The notes under the pieces were generated by a model. The model saw only the letters and a program-made list of their open reading frames with translations. It had not been told where the DNA came from and did no database searches. Positions 49,732-58,775 of a stretch of 64,000 bases of DNA are shown in pieces. The stretch's first letter is position 1. Each line of letters opens with the position of its first letter. Origin of the DNA: Marinobacter sp. SS13-12 (GTDB lineage Bacteria; Pseudomonadota; Gammaproteobacteria; Pseudomonadales; Oleiphilaceae); contig NZ_JASSUA010000004.1 of NCBI RefSeq assembly GCF_030227115.1, forward strand, positions 124,001-188,000, read 5' to 3'. Position numbers and translations under genes: made by a program.

Positions 49732-51336
49732 ATGAGTGATTTTATACTGCCCGATATCGGCGAAGGTATCGTGGAGTGCGAACTGGTCAAATGGCTGGTC
49801 AGCGAAGGGGACGTGATCGAAGAGGACCAGCCGGTGGCCGAGGTGATGACCGACAAGGCGCTGGTGGAAATTCCGGCCCCCTACAAGGGCAAGGTGACCC
49901 GTCTCTACCATAAGGAAGGCGACATCGCGAAGGTCCACGCTCCGCTGTTCGAACTGGTGGAAGTCGACGGTGACAGTGAAAAGGACGCAGCGCCTCCAGC
50001 ACCATCGAAAGAAGCCGAAGCTGGCACGAAGGAAGCAGAGCCTGTGCAGGGAACCGCTGGCACCACCACAACCAATAGTGATGAGACCGAAGACTTCATC
50101 CTTCCCGATATCGGCGAAGGCATCGTTGAGTGCGAGGTGGTGGAATGGCGCGTGGCCGAAGGCGACGAGATCGAGGAAGACCAGCCGGTAGTGGATGTCA
50201 TGACCGACAAGGCCATGGTGGAAATTACCGCCCCCAAGGCTGGCCGCGTCACCAGGCTTTACCATAAGCAGCAGGAGATGGCCCGGGTACACTCCCCACT
50301 GTTTGCGTTTATTCCCCGCGACCGTGACGAGCCCACCGAGGCAAAAGCCGAATCGAAGGCGGCACCGGAACCCTTACCCGCTACCGCCAAACCGGTTTCA
50401 ACAGGAGCGCGGCAGCGGATTCCCGCCAGTCCTGCCGTGCGCCGCCTGGTGCGTGAGCATGACCTGAACCTGGCGGATATCGCCGGTTCCGGCAAGGATG
50501 GCCGGGTGCTGAAGGCCGATGTGCTCGCCCACCTGGACAAGCCCACTGCGCCGGCGCAAAGCGGGGAAGGCGCCGGCGAATCCCAGCAAGCAAGTCAGGG
50601 CAGCGGGCGCAGAATGCCAGAGCGTGAGCAGGAAGTCCGGATCGAACCCATCAAGGGCATGAAAGCGGCGATGGCCCGCAGCATGGTCAAGTCGGCCACC
50701 ACGATCCCCCACTTCATCTACAGCGAAGACATCGACGTTACGGACCTGCTTAAACTGCGGGAGCAGCTCAAGTCGGAAGCCGAAGCCAGGGGCTCACGGC
50801 TGACACTGATGCCATTCGTCATGAAGGCCATGGCCCTGGCGGTTCAGGAATTCCCGGTGCTCAACAGCCGCGTCAACGACGACGTCACGGAAATTCATTA
50901 TCTGCCCAATTGCAATATCGGCATGGCGGTGGACGGCAAGGCCGGGCTGATGGTTCCCAATGTCAAAAGTGTTGAGAGCCTGAGCCTGCTGGGCATTGCC
51001 GATGAAGTGGCCCGTCTGACCGAGGCGGCCCGCTCTGGCCGTGTCAGCCAGGAGGACCTCAAGGGTGGCACCATCACCATCTCCAACATTGGCGCTCTGG
51101 GCGGCACCTATGCCTCGCCCATCATCAATGCGCCGGAAGTGGCGATTGTGGCCCTGGGCCGGACCCAGAAACTGCCGCGATTTGATGCCAACGGCCAGGT
51201 GGTGGAACGGGCCATCATGACCGTAAGCTGGGCGGGTGACCACCGCATCATCGATGGCGGCACCATTGCGCGTTTCTGCAATCGCTGGAAAGGCTACATG
51301 GAATCGCCGCAATCGATGCTGTTGCATCTCGGCTGA
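49732..51336 (+). CDS. bkdB: Dihydrolipoyl acyltransferase E2 with two lipoyl domains
   Basis: The 534-residue E2 core of the branched-chain complex. Two lipoyl domains, starting DFILPDIGEGIVECE at residues 3 and about 122, each have the lipoylated lysine in MTDKA. A peripheral-subunit-binding domain follows (IPASPAVRRLVREH, about 226-262). The catalytic domain ends with the DHRIIDGGT active-site motif. Two lipoyl domains are unusual for bacterial branched-chain E2, which often has one. No E3 gene is adjacent, so lipoamide dehydrogenase must come from elsewhere. Confidence 0.94.
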   Translation: MSDFILPDIGEGIVECELVKWLVSEGDVIEEDQPVAEVMTDKALVEIPAPYKGKVTRLYHKEGDIAKVHAPLFELVEVDGDSEKDAAPPAPSKEAEAGTKEAEPVQGTAGTTTTNSDETEDFILPDIGEGIVECEVVEWRVAEGDEIEEDQPVVDVMTDKAMVEITAPKAGRVTRLYHKQQEMARVHSPLFAFIPRDRDEPTEAKAESKAAPEPLPATAKPVSTGARQRIPASPAVRRLVREHDLNLADIAGSGKDGRVLKADVLAHLDKPTAPAQSGEGAGESQQASQGSGRRMPEREQEVRIEPIKGMKAAMARSMVKSATTIPHFIYSEDIDVTDLLKLREQLKSEAEARGSRLTLMPFVMKAMALAVQEFPVLNSRVNDDVTEIHYLPNCNIGMAVDGKAGLMVPNVKSVESLSLLGIADEVARLTEAARSGRVSQEDLKGGTITISNIGALGGTYASPIINAPEVAIVALGRTQKLPRFDANGQVVERAIMTVSWAGDHRIIDGGTIARFCNRWKGYMESPQSMLLHLG

Positions 51337-51345
51337 CGGGGCATC

Positions 51346-53190
51346 ATGGCGCAGAAGACGCAACTGCAGCAGTTCTACATACCTGAAGAGCAGTCGATCT
51401 ACCTGCTCAGCCATGACGATGCAAAGAAGCTCAAGGACTGGGTGGCACTGTGTGCCACCCAGCTCCGCCAACTGGGTTACCTGGACATAGAACTGATTGG
51501 CAAGGGCGCCTACGGCTTCGTGTTCGCAGGCCGTCTGCCAAGCCCGGACAACACCGGCCCCGAACACGTCTTTAAATTCACCCGCATCAATCTGCCACAA
51601 CATCTACAGGACCGGCTGGAGGACGAGGCCTATATACTGGAGCAGGTTCGCCACCCCAGGGTGCCACGGTTGATCGCCTATCAGCGGGCACACAACCAGC
51701 CCATCCTGGTAATGGAACGGGCGGCCGGCCTTAACCTGGAAGAAGTCTCCCTGCGGGAGGGCCGCCTCAAACCACGAGTGGTGATGCGTATCGCCGACCA
51801 GCTCGCGGACATCCTGCGCAACCTGCGCCGGGAGAACGGCCCCGCCGGGCGCCCCATCGTGCACGGCGACATCAAACCGTCGAACCTGGTCTTCGACGCC
51901 AGCACCGAAAACATCGCCCTGATCGACTGGGGCTCGTCGGTATTTGCTCAGCTCGACGCCAACCTGCAGTTCCTCACCACCAATGTCATGGAGCTGATGT
52001 CCGACAATCTGCAGCAGACTAACGCAAGGCTGGGGGATGTCTACTTCATCGGCGAAGAGCAGCTCAACGGCGGCCTGTCGTCTCCCCGCTTTGACGAACA
52101 GGGCGCTGCCGGGACGCTCTATGCACTGGCTTCCGGCCAGTCATGCCGTTTTGGCCACCAGGCGATTCCCGCCACCTCCCTGGGCCTGCCCATGGAATTC
52201 GCCCGCATGCTGGATGGCATGCTGGCCCCGGACCCGGAGACGCGCCGAAAGGCAGGTGACTACTATCTGGAAGAAATGCCAAGAATGGCCCGCACGGTGA
52301 TGATCGATCTGCCGGAGCCACCGGTGAACCCACTGGTGCCGGTCTGGACCCGAACCTCGGATCACGAAATCGATACCGTGGTTTACAGTTCCCGCAAATC
52401 CTTCCTGCGGCAGGAGGGGGCTCCGGAAACCCTCAACGACGTCAATGACGTGCAGCTGGACCGCTACTACAAGAACTTCATGCAGGGCATGGGGGAAACG
52501 GAAAAAGCCTTCCTGGCCGCCGTCAGTCGGCTAGGACGTTACCCCGTGGAAGGTGGCCTCGCCGTGCGCTGGGAATCCGATGGGGTCTACATAGATACCT
52601 CGCTGAACCTGCATGACCCCAGCCTGAAGACTGCCTTCATCAGGGCCGTCAACAACATGGTCTACCTGGCCCAGGCCATCTACCGCCAGGGCATCTTCAA
52701 AAGCTGCCTGTTCAACGCCCGCAACACCTTGCACATCGACCGCGACGAGCCGGACCAGCCCTTCGTGCCGGAACCCGGCATGCAATTGCGTTATGAAGTC
52801 AGCGCAGCGCCAGAGGTGGAAGACGAATCCCGGGTGCATTCCTACTTTGAGGACGGACCGGACCCGGAGGAGTTCCTGGTACTGCCCCAGACCATCATCA
52901 ATGCACTCGAATCCCTCAACGATATTCACCACACCGGCATGATCATCTTCGAAGCCCTCCCCCGCCACCTCAAGATCCACAGCCACTACCGGCTGCTGGA
53001 CCCTGACCGTGAGGGAGAATTTTCCCGGCTTCTCGACGAAATCCTGTCAGCGGTAAACCAGATCACCGGCCTGGGCGTCTCCGGCTTCATGAAAATGCCC
53101 TACAAGGACACCCGCTTTTTCCCCCACATCGAACGCCTGCCGGAACGTTATTACCCCCGTAACCCCAGAGCCGAAGCCGATTCCATCTGA
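51346..53190 (+). CDS. Eukaryotic-type protein kinase fused to an unknown C-terminal domain
   Basis: A 614-residue cytoplasmic protein. Residues about 45-310 show a Hanks-type kinase fold: glycine loop GKGAYGFVF (52-60), Lys77 in VFKFTRI, catalytic HGDIKPSN with Asp175, and metal-binding IDWGSS with Asp194 in place of DFG. The catalytic residues are present, so activity is plausible, although the HRD and DFG motifs are altered to HGD and DWG. The roughly 300-residue C-terminal part has no family I recognise. It starts nine bases after the E2 stop, so it belongs to the branched-chain dehydrogenase operon. Confidence 0.75.
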   Translation: MAQKTQLQQFYIPEEQSIYLLSHDDAKKLKDWVALCATQLRQLGYLDIELIGKGAYGFVFAGRLPSPDNTGPEHVFKFTRINLPQHLQDRLEDEAYILEQVRHPRVPRLIAYQRAHNQPILVMERAAGLNLEEVSLREGRLKPRVVMRIADQLADILRNLRRENGPAGRPIVHGDIKPSNLVFDASTENIALIDWGSSVFAQLDANLQFLTTNVMELMSDNLQQTNARLGDVYFIGEEQLNGGLSSPRFDEQGAAGTLYALASGQSCRFGHQAIPATSLGLPMEFARMLDGMLAPDPETRRKAGDYYLEEMPRMARTVMIDLPEPPVNPLVPVWTRTSDHEIDTVVYSSRKSFLRQEGAPETLNDVNDVQLDRYYKNFMQGMGETEKAFLAAVSRLGRYPVEGGLAVRWESDGVYIDTSLNLHDPSLKTAFIRAVNNMVYLAQAIYRQGIFKSCLFNARNTLHIDRDEPDQPFVPEPGMQLRYEVSAAPEVEDESRVHSYFEDGPDPEEFLVLPQTIINALESLNDIHHTGMIIFEALPRHLKIHSHYRLLDPDREGEFSRLLDEILSAVNQITGLGVSGFMKMPYKDTRFFPHIERLPERYYPRNPRAEADSI

Positions 53191-53294
53191 ACCTTTCGAC
53201 TGTGCGAAACCAGGGCCAATAGGACTGGACAGGACACCCCATCACACGTAAGATTGCGCACTCGAAATTGATGCCAAAGCATTGATTCCGACAA

Positions 53295-53347
53295 CCGCCC
53301 GTAGCTCAGCTGGATAGAGCGCCGCCCTCCGGAGGCAAGGGTCAGAG
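53295..53347 (+). pseudogene. Truncated copy of tRNA-Arg(CCG)
   Basis: A 53-base stretch repeats the first part of the intact tRNA-Arg gene that begins 104 bases downstream. It matches through the acceptor 5' strand, D-arm and anticodon arm, except that the anticodon stem 3' side changes from GGCGG to GGCAA. Similarity ends before the T-arm, which is replaced by an A-rich run. The mismatched stem and absent T-arm and 3' acceptor make a functional tRNA impossible. Confidence 0.85.
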
Positions 53348-53398
53348 AAAAAATCCGGAACCGAAGGCAACGGTCAAACATGCTAACTTTGTTGAAGA

Positions 53399-53475
53399 CC
53401 GCCCGTAGCTCAGCTGGATAGAGCGCCGCCCTCCGGAGGCGGAGGTCAGAGGTTCGAATCCTCTCGGGCGGGCCA
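53399..53475 (+). tRNA. tRNA-Arg (anticodon CCG)
   Basis: A 77-base cloverleaf. The acceptor CCGCCCG pairs with CGGGCGG, the D-arm reads GCTCAGCTGGATAGAGC, the anticodon arm is CCGCC-CTCCGGA-GGCGG with anticodon CCG, and the T-arm is AGAGG-TTCGAAT-CCTCT. The gene encodes a discriminator G and the CCA end. It would read CGG codons. A damaged partial copy lies upstream and AT-richer accessory genes follow. Confidence 0.97.
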
Positions 53476-53948
53476 TTAACTCGGAAAATCAATGAGTTAT
53501 CATTAAGGCAATCCCCTCACCTGTGGTCATTCGCACCTGAGCAATCCGAAAACCTCCGATTCGATCAGTGACCTTTGCTCGGCAAGATTAAGATCACGAA
53601 TTTTTCCCTATCAGTGCGCCTGTGCCCAAACGGTGCCTTGGCAGTGCCCAGTCAATTTAGGCCGATGCATCACCACCCATTAACGTGACCTTTGCACGGT
53701 TTTCAGTCCACCATCTCTGTGGCACAGCCGCTCTACGGTATTTAAGAAGACAAATTCGCTTGGTAATCTTAACTTTGGTCGCAAAGCGCGCATTCAGATC
53801 CGATTGCGAAGGGGCTCGTTAGGCTGTCTTATGCCGCCCATCTCGGGGTAAGTCCAGTTGAGCCTGAGGGGTGTCATGCCTTTCGGGGCAGTCCAGTTCA
53901 TGAGATTTTGTCCACAGGTTCCGGCAAAGAAAGTGGCATGAACAGTTC
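53476..53948. other. Intergenic stretch downstream of tRNA-Arg
   Basis: These 473 bases have no supported gene. They hold one copy of the GGTCGCAAAGCG repeat (53777-53797) and a pair of short similar words (AGTCCAGTT near 53849 and 53889). I could not recognise an integrase or transposase remnant, though sequence of this kind next to a tRNA is a usual site for one. Confidence 0.5.
53777..53797 (+). repeat. GGTCGCAAAGCG short repeat, copy 1
   Basis: A 21-base sequence beginning GGTCGCAAAGCG and ending in CATTCAG. Three close relatives lie at 57680, 62186 and 62317, all in the plus orientation and all between genes. Confidence 0.7.
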
Positions 53949-55520
53949 TTACGAAGCCATTTGTTGCTGATCCCCGTTAGTGAAGGCAGGCTCCAACGCC
54001 ACGTGCAGCACAGTGCCCTGCTTGTGATTGGACATGAAGCGTATTTTACCGCCCTGCACTTCAGTCATCAGCTTTGCAGAATAGGTACCCAAGCCCGTGC
54101 CCTGTGCTTTATTGGCAGTCGTATACTTGTCGAAGAAAGTGTCTCGCAAATTTTCGGGGATTGTTCCTTTATTGTGGATCAGGAGATTAATCTTGGCTTT
54201 TCTGTTCACCATAATATGTACCGTATCGCCAGGTGGAGAAGCTTCGACGGCATTCTTGAGTAAGTTGCGCAACAAGGAAAGACACAGGCTTTCCTCCCCG
54301 AGACAAACGCAATTCGAGGCCGGCCTCAGTGATAAGCGGACCTGTTTCTGGTCTGCCTCACTCTGCAGCTCACGGACAACCCGCTTTGCCAATTTGATCA
54401 GGTTCACGGATGCTGGCTCGAAGTGGTAGGCACCCGACTCCATTTTGTAGAGATCCAGGGTTCGGTTCACCATATTAAGGGCATCAAAACCCGCGTCTCG
54501 CATCGTTTCCAATGCACCTGCGACATGCTTGGTCCAAGGCCCGTTTTGTAACAGCGCGTCAGCGGTAGAAATAATGGCAGATAGCGGACTTTTAATATCG
54601 TGGCGCGTCATGCGTTCCACATCTTCGCGCAGGCGGGCATTCTCCAATAAAGCATCAATGTGGTTTCGCAGGTCCTCTTTTGCATGGCGGATTTCAATAT
54701 GTGTCGCGATGCGAGCCTGCAGCACCGTCGGATCAGCCGGTTTGGTGATGTAATCCACGCAACCGGCCTTGAATCCCCGGGTGATCTCCTTGGACGTTGC
54801 ATGTGCAGTAAGAAATATAACCGGTATGGCAGCAGTAGAGGGATCACTTTTTAGCTGGCGACACACCTCATATCCAGATGTATCAGGCAGCGCCACCTCC
54901 ATCAGGACGAGGTCGGGTGTCGCCTGAATATGAATCATCTCCAAGGCCTGCTCGCCATTGGCAGCTGACTGAACATTGTGAAGACGGCCTATGGTAGTGG
55001 CCACCGCCCTGTCCGACGAAAGATCGCCGACCAGCAGAATAGTGGCGCTCCCAAAATCGTGGCCAAACGCCTCGTTTGGTGTTTCATGAGCTACTTCCGC
55101 AGTTGGGACAATCTCTGCGGGGCCAGCGTGTTTCACCTGATTGGTAATCTTGTTGACCCGATACTGGAGATCCGCGTAGGTAAAAGGCTTGATAAGGAAT
55201 TGGGTCACGCCCTCGTCAATGGCCTCACTGACCAACGTCCTGTCGCTTTCCGCAGTCACCATCATAAAAGGAATGCTGCGCCAGGCTGGAGTTTTGCGGA
55301 TCACTTTCAGCAATTCCATGCCGTTCATTTTTGGCATGTTGCTGTCCGAAATAATTAGGTCGACTCGAGTGGTCCCCAACAGGGATAGTGCCTGTTCGCC
55401 ATTTTCAGCCAGTGAAACATTGTTTAACCCCATCAATCGCAGGCTGTCTTTTACCATTTTTCGCATTGCCGCAATGTCCTCGACAACCAATATGGACATA
55501 GACTGGGAAGGAAAAATCAT
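53949..55520 (-). CDS. Hybrid response regulator-histidine kinase (REC-REC-HK)
   Basis: A 523-residue cytoplasmic signalling protein with no membrane segment. The first receiver has the acidic VVED pocket, phospho-acceptor Asp59 (IISDSNMPKMNG) and Lys111 (LIKPF). The second receiver (about 158-275) has Glu208 where the phospho-acceptor Asp is expected (LVLMEVALPD). A coiled coil leads to the HisKA domain with His307 (MTRHDIKSPLS), followed by an ATPase with N-box LLRNLLKNAVEASP and G-box GTGLGTYSAKLM. An ATG seven codons downstream is a possible start. It is divergent from the EAL gene at 55894. Confidence 0.88.
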   Translation of the reverse strand: MIFPSQSMSILVVEDIAAMRKMVKDSLRLMGLNNVSLAENGEQALSLLGTTRVDLIISDSNMPKMNGMELLKVIRKTPAWRSIPFMMVTAESDRTLVSEAIDEGVTQFLIKPFTYADLQYRVNKITNQVKHAGPAEIVPTAEVAHETPNEAFGHDFGSATILLVGDLSSDRAVATTIGRLHNVQSAANGEQALEMIHIQATPDLVLMEVALPDTSGYEVCRQLKSDPSTAAIPVIFLTAHATSKEITRGFKAGCVDYITKPADPTVLQARIATHIEIRHAKEDLRNHIDALLENARLREDVERMTRHDIKSPLSAIISTADALLQNGPWTKHVAGALETMRDAGFDALNMVNRTLDLYKMESGAYHFEPASVNLIKLAKRVVRELQSEADQKQVRLSLRPASNCVCLGEESLCLSLLRNLLKNAVEASPPGDTVHIMVNRKAKINLLIHNKGTIPENLRDTFFDKYTTANKAQGTGLGTYSAKLMTEVQGGKIRFMSNHKQGTVLHVALEPAFTNGDQQQMAS

Positions 55521-55893
55521 GCCGGCCTCTCAGTGGTTCGGTGAGGGTCACGTACCAGACCAGATGCACATAGCGGTTTTTACGATGCGACCCTTTTCTG
55601 GATACAACCTGCGACTTGAGCTTAGTTGCAGCGGTTTAGGAACTCAAATTTGCTGAGAGCGTCTGCGTGTAGGACATGGGGCGTGACTCCTACGATTTTC
55701 AATTCGAATCAAATCTTCCTGGTAATTAGTGACGTAACAAATCATTACAGGATAACCGTTATTGTTTGAACTACGATCTCAATGGCTGCCTTAAACAGCA
55801 ATAATAAGGCAGCCTGCAATTGTGAGTCTCTCAGGTAAACCATCAACAATGAACTGACTATTCTTCAAAGACCCGACCATAAAAGGCAGTTAG
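55521..55893. promoter_or_regulatory. Divergent AT-rich region between the hybrid kinase and the EAL gene
   Basis: This 373-base gap is visibly richer in A and T than the core genes and must hold promoters for two divergent genes. I see no supported open frame in it and no repeat. Confidence 0.4.
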
Positions 55894-57594
55894 ATGAATA
55901 GAGAGAGTAGTAGCTACCTTCCTACCTTCAACAGTATTTGGCACTCGCAGAAATGGCCACAAATGTCGGAGTTTGCGAGGTCTATTTCTAGACTCTTGTT
56001 CATTATAATTTTTTTTGCAGCTGGCACATGGGTGGTTTACTTCACTGGTGGTACAGGATATGCCTACCCCTATGTAATCCTGCTGCCAATTCTGTTATCC
56101 ACAGTTTGGTTTGGACTACCCGGGGCAATTCTCGGTGCGGTGGCGGGTGGACTTCTCATCGGCCCGTTAATGCCGCTGGACGTATCAACCGATACCTACC
56201 AATCGACGGACAATTGGCTGGCGCGAATCGCTTTCTTTCTGCTTATCGGTGTTTTTTCAGCAGGGATTTTCCAGAGCCTTCGGCTAGCCAATCAGCGGCA
56301 TCTCCATGCACTCGAAATCGATCATAAAACCGGCCTAGGTACACAAGCAGCCCTTAACCGAGACCTCAAAAGGTTACTGCGAAGGACGAGCCAGGATAAT
56401 CCTTCCTCATCCGCGATATTATTGGTCCGGATGCAGGACCTGTGGGAGATCTTGCAGTCAATGGGTGCTGATACAGCGGAACAGGTGGTCAAAGACCTGG
56501 CCAGGCAAATCACTCAGAACATCGAGATACCTCACCAAGTCTACCGGTTCAGCAAATCGGAGCTGGCCATTCTGTTCTCCGTTGAGTCTCAAGAGGAGGT
56601 TGATCGCCAGGAAAAAGTGGGCGCCGTTTTTGACATTGCCAAGCGAGTGGGCGAAGAAGAAACCATTGTGAAGGGCATCCCATTTCGCGTTCAGATAGTT
56701 GCCGGAAGCTACCTCATCAGAGATAACGATCAGAATCCGGAAATCGTCGTAAACCGCGCGAGAACCGGCTTATCCGTGGCTATCGAGAACAATGTTCCCT
56801 ACAGGCGTTACGATCCTATGTTCGACCAGAAAACCGCGGAGCGCGTTCAACTGATAGCGCGAGTCCGTGATGGACTTGTCAAACAACAATTCCAGCTGTT
56901 TTACCAGCCCAAAATCTGTATGCGAACAGGCCGCCACGTTGGATCTGAAGCCTTGCTGCGTTGGTTTGACCAGGATAATAAGATGGTCATGCCCGGGCTG
57001 TTCATGCCCAAGGTTGAAAGTACTTCGTTGATAGACCCTGTAACGCGATTCGTGATCGCCAAGGCCTGTGAAAACATCAAATCACACAATCTCATGTCGG
57101 TGAGCATAAATTTCGCGATCGACAACTTGATGAACTCGGCTTTAATCGAGGATCTGGGACGGATCGTAGCTTCTTATGGTGTCAGTCCTGAATCTCTGGA
57201 AATCGAAATTACGGAAGGCGCACTGATCCGGGACCCTGAACAAGCAAAAACAGCCGTGAGGAGCTTGCGCGACCAGGGTTTCAAAGTCAGCCTTGATGAC
57301 TTCGGAACAGGGTATTCATCCTTTCAGTACCTGACGCACTTACCGCTGTCGGGGTTGAAGATCGACCGGGCGTTTGTCGAAAACCTAGAAACCAGCGCTG
57401 ATGCCCGCACTATCATGGAATCCATGATCTCCATGGCCAAGGCACTAAAACTCGAAGTTACCGTTGAGGGTATTGAGACGGAAGAACAAAGGAAGATTGT
57501 CACCGACCTAGGAGCGGATCTGGTTCAGGGGTTTCACTACTCTCGGCCTCTTCCCTTGACCGAGTATCAACAATGGGCGAAAGCCCGTAGTTAG
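55894..57594 (+). CDS. Membrane EAL phosphodiesterase with degenerate GGDEF domain
   Basis: A 566-residue inner-membrane c-di-GMP phosphodiesterase. Hydrophobic segments (about 32-52, 58-100 and 108-128) form a DUF4118-like N-terminal sensor. The GGDEF motif is replaced by SKSEL (220-224), so cyclase activity is lost. The EAL domain is intact: SEALLRW (Glu352), SINFAIDN, EIEITEGALI, DDFGTG (468-473), LKIDRAFV and VEGIETEEQ. The ATG at 55894 lies in an AT-rich gap without a strong ribosome-binding site. The gene itself uses more A and T than the core genes. Confidence 0.9.
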   Translation: MNRESSSYLPTFNSIWHSQKWPQMSEFARSISRLLFIIIFFAAGTWVVYFTGGTGYAYPYVILLPILLSTVWFGLPGAILGAVAGGLLIGPLMPLDVSTDTYQSTDNWLARIAFFLLIGVFSAGIFQSLRLANQRHLHALEIDHKTGLGTQAALNRDLKRLLRRTSQDNPSSSAILLVRMQDLWEILQSMGADTAEQVVKDLARQITQNIEIPHQVYRFSKSELAILFSVESQEEVDRQEKVGAVFDIAKRVGEEETIVKGIPFRVQIVAGSYLIRDNDQNPEIVVNRARTGLSVAIENNVPYRRYDPMFDQKTAERVQLIARVRDGLVKQQFQLFYQPKICMRTGRHVGSEALLRWFDQDNKMVMPGLFMPKVESTSLIDPVTRFVIAKACENIKSHNLMSVSINFAIDNLMNSALIEDLGRIVASYGVSPESLEIEITEGALIRDPEQAKTAVRSLRDQGFKVSLDDFGTGYSSFQYLTHLPLSGLKIDRAFVENLETSADARTIMESMISMAKALKLEVTVEGIETEEQRKIVTDLGADLVQGFHYSRPLPLTEYQQWAKARS

Positions 57595-57975
57595 CGTTTT
57601 GACAAGTATGGCCGGATTTCAAATTAGCAACTTTAGGAAAAAACAGAAGCGGCTCTAGCTACGGGGAACAGAGTCCAAAGGTCGCAAAGCGAGCATTCTG
57701 TTCCACACCCCTTCAACCACGCGTAATCCTTCGTCAAGCCTTTGAATGCCTGGGGGATAACACTCCGTCATATTCGCCCGACTTTAGCCAAACGCCACTT
57801 TTGCCAGTTCTCCTCCGCGCCAAAATACAACGTTCAGCCAATTCATCGAAAAGCCCATTCCCTTTCCGACCGGGCGGGTGTGTTTTGGGAATAGAAAAGT
57901 GCTAGGATCTGCGGAACTGACAGATTGATTGTATGTCATAGGTCGTGTCCTCACAGCTTGGTGCTTGAAATTAGG
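57595..57975. other. Intergenic stretch with a repeat inside a hairpin
   Basis: These 381 bases contain the second copy of the GGTCGCAAAGCG repeat, here enclosed by a perfect 8-bp inverted pair GGAACAGA (57665-57672) and TCTGTTCC (57697-57704). The hairpin could end the EAL gene transcript. The rest must contain the promoter of the metal cluster; no clear box was chosen. Confidence 0.45.
57680..57700 (+). repeat. GGTCGCAAAGCG short repeat, copy 2
   Basis: A 21-base copy beginning GGTCGCAAAGCG and ending in CATTCTG, placed in the loop of an 8-bp stem. It is 86 bases after the EAL gene. Confidence 0.7.
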
Positions 57976-58359
57976 ATGTCCGCAAAGAACCGCCCAATCA
58001 TTTCCGTGTTGCTGTCACTGCTTCTGGTGATCAGCGCGCCGGCGTTTGCTTTGTCAAAAGTAGCAGGCGGCCAGGCGGAGCCAGCGATGGCGAATTGCGG
58101 CACCATGATGATGGACCAGGCTGAAGACGCCGCTTACTCCTCAGACACAGAAACGGATTGTGTTTCGGCTCCTGAAATGGCGTGCCCAAGTGGCGCTGGT
58201 CCGATCAAATGCGGCGTCAGCGTCAGCCTTGCCCTGTTACCGCGGACCTCCATTGGTTTTACTGACACCGGCTCCCAACTACTATTGACCGCGCGAACGG
58301 CTCTCTACCAAGATCCATTCCTGACCTCCATTACACCCCCTCCAGAACACCACTCCTGA
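57976..58359 (+). CDS. Exported Cys/Met-containing protein (CopL/DUF2946-like)
   Basis: A 127-residue exported protein. A signal peptide (about 8-28) precedes a mature part with Met- and Cys-rich spots (NCGTMMMDQ, MACPSGAGPIKCG) and ends with a His-His-Ser tail. Overall layout resembles CopL or DUF2946 proteins associated with copper resistance, but the match is by pattern only. I chose the ATG at 57976; the frame is open to a TTG at 57925. It opens a co-directional cluster of small periplasmic metal and redox genes. Confidence 0.55.
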   Translation: MSAKNRPIISVLLSLLLVISAPAFALSKVAGGQAEPAMANCGTMMMDQAEDAAYSSDTETDCVSAPEMACPSGAGPIKCGVSVSLALLPRTSIGFTDTGSQLLLTARTALYQDPFLTSITPPPEHHS

Positions 58360-58469
58360 GTTTTAACCCGGGTTTTTGCCCATCGCGGCAAGCTCTTTAA
58401 CGTTAATTCTTGCAACAAAGTCCCGTACTTCCGTTCATCCGTAACGAGACTTTAACCGGAGTGAATCAA

Positions 58470-58775
58470 ATGCGTAATCCAAAACTCAAGCTCACCATAA
58501 CCGCCGCTATTCTGGCAGGCAGCGTCGCCCTCTTCTCCGCCGTTGCCCATGGCGAAGGCGCCGGCATGATGGCCGGCCATTCCGAACACCATGGCATGAT
58601 GTCCTCGCACGGCATGGAGGGTATGGACGGCATGATGGGGATGATGAACATGATGTCGGATATGTCCCCTGAAGACCGTAAAGCCATGACCGAGGCGTGC
58701 ATGAAGATGATGCAGGCTCATGGTGGCGATGGCATGCATGGTGGCATGGAAGGCAAAGACACCGGCGCCAAATAA
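58470..58775 (+). CDS. Exported Met/His-rich protein (probable copper binder)
   Basis: A 101-residue exported protein with a signal peptide (about 1-28, ending AVAHG) and a mature part very rich in Met, His and Gly (GMMAGHSEHHGMMSSHGMEG). Such composition is typical of periplasmic copper or silver binders, so copper binding is inferred. A short C-terminal SPEDRKAMTEACMKMMQAH segment could be helical. The ATG at 58470 follows CGGAGTG. There is no enzyme motif. Confidence 0.7.
   Translation: MRNPKLKLTITAAILAGSVALFSAVAHGEGAGMMAGHSEHHGMMSSHGMEGMDGMMGMMNMMSDMSPEDRKAMTEACMKMMQAHGGDGMHGGMEGKDTGAK

Noticed and set aside
53151..53492. A 113-residue frame on the minus strand across the tRNA region
   Set aside because: It is the antisense translation of the tRNA and its truncated copy, a well-known source of spurious proteins.
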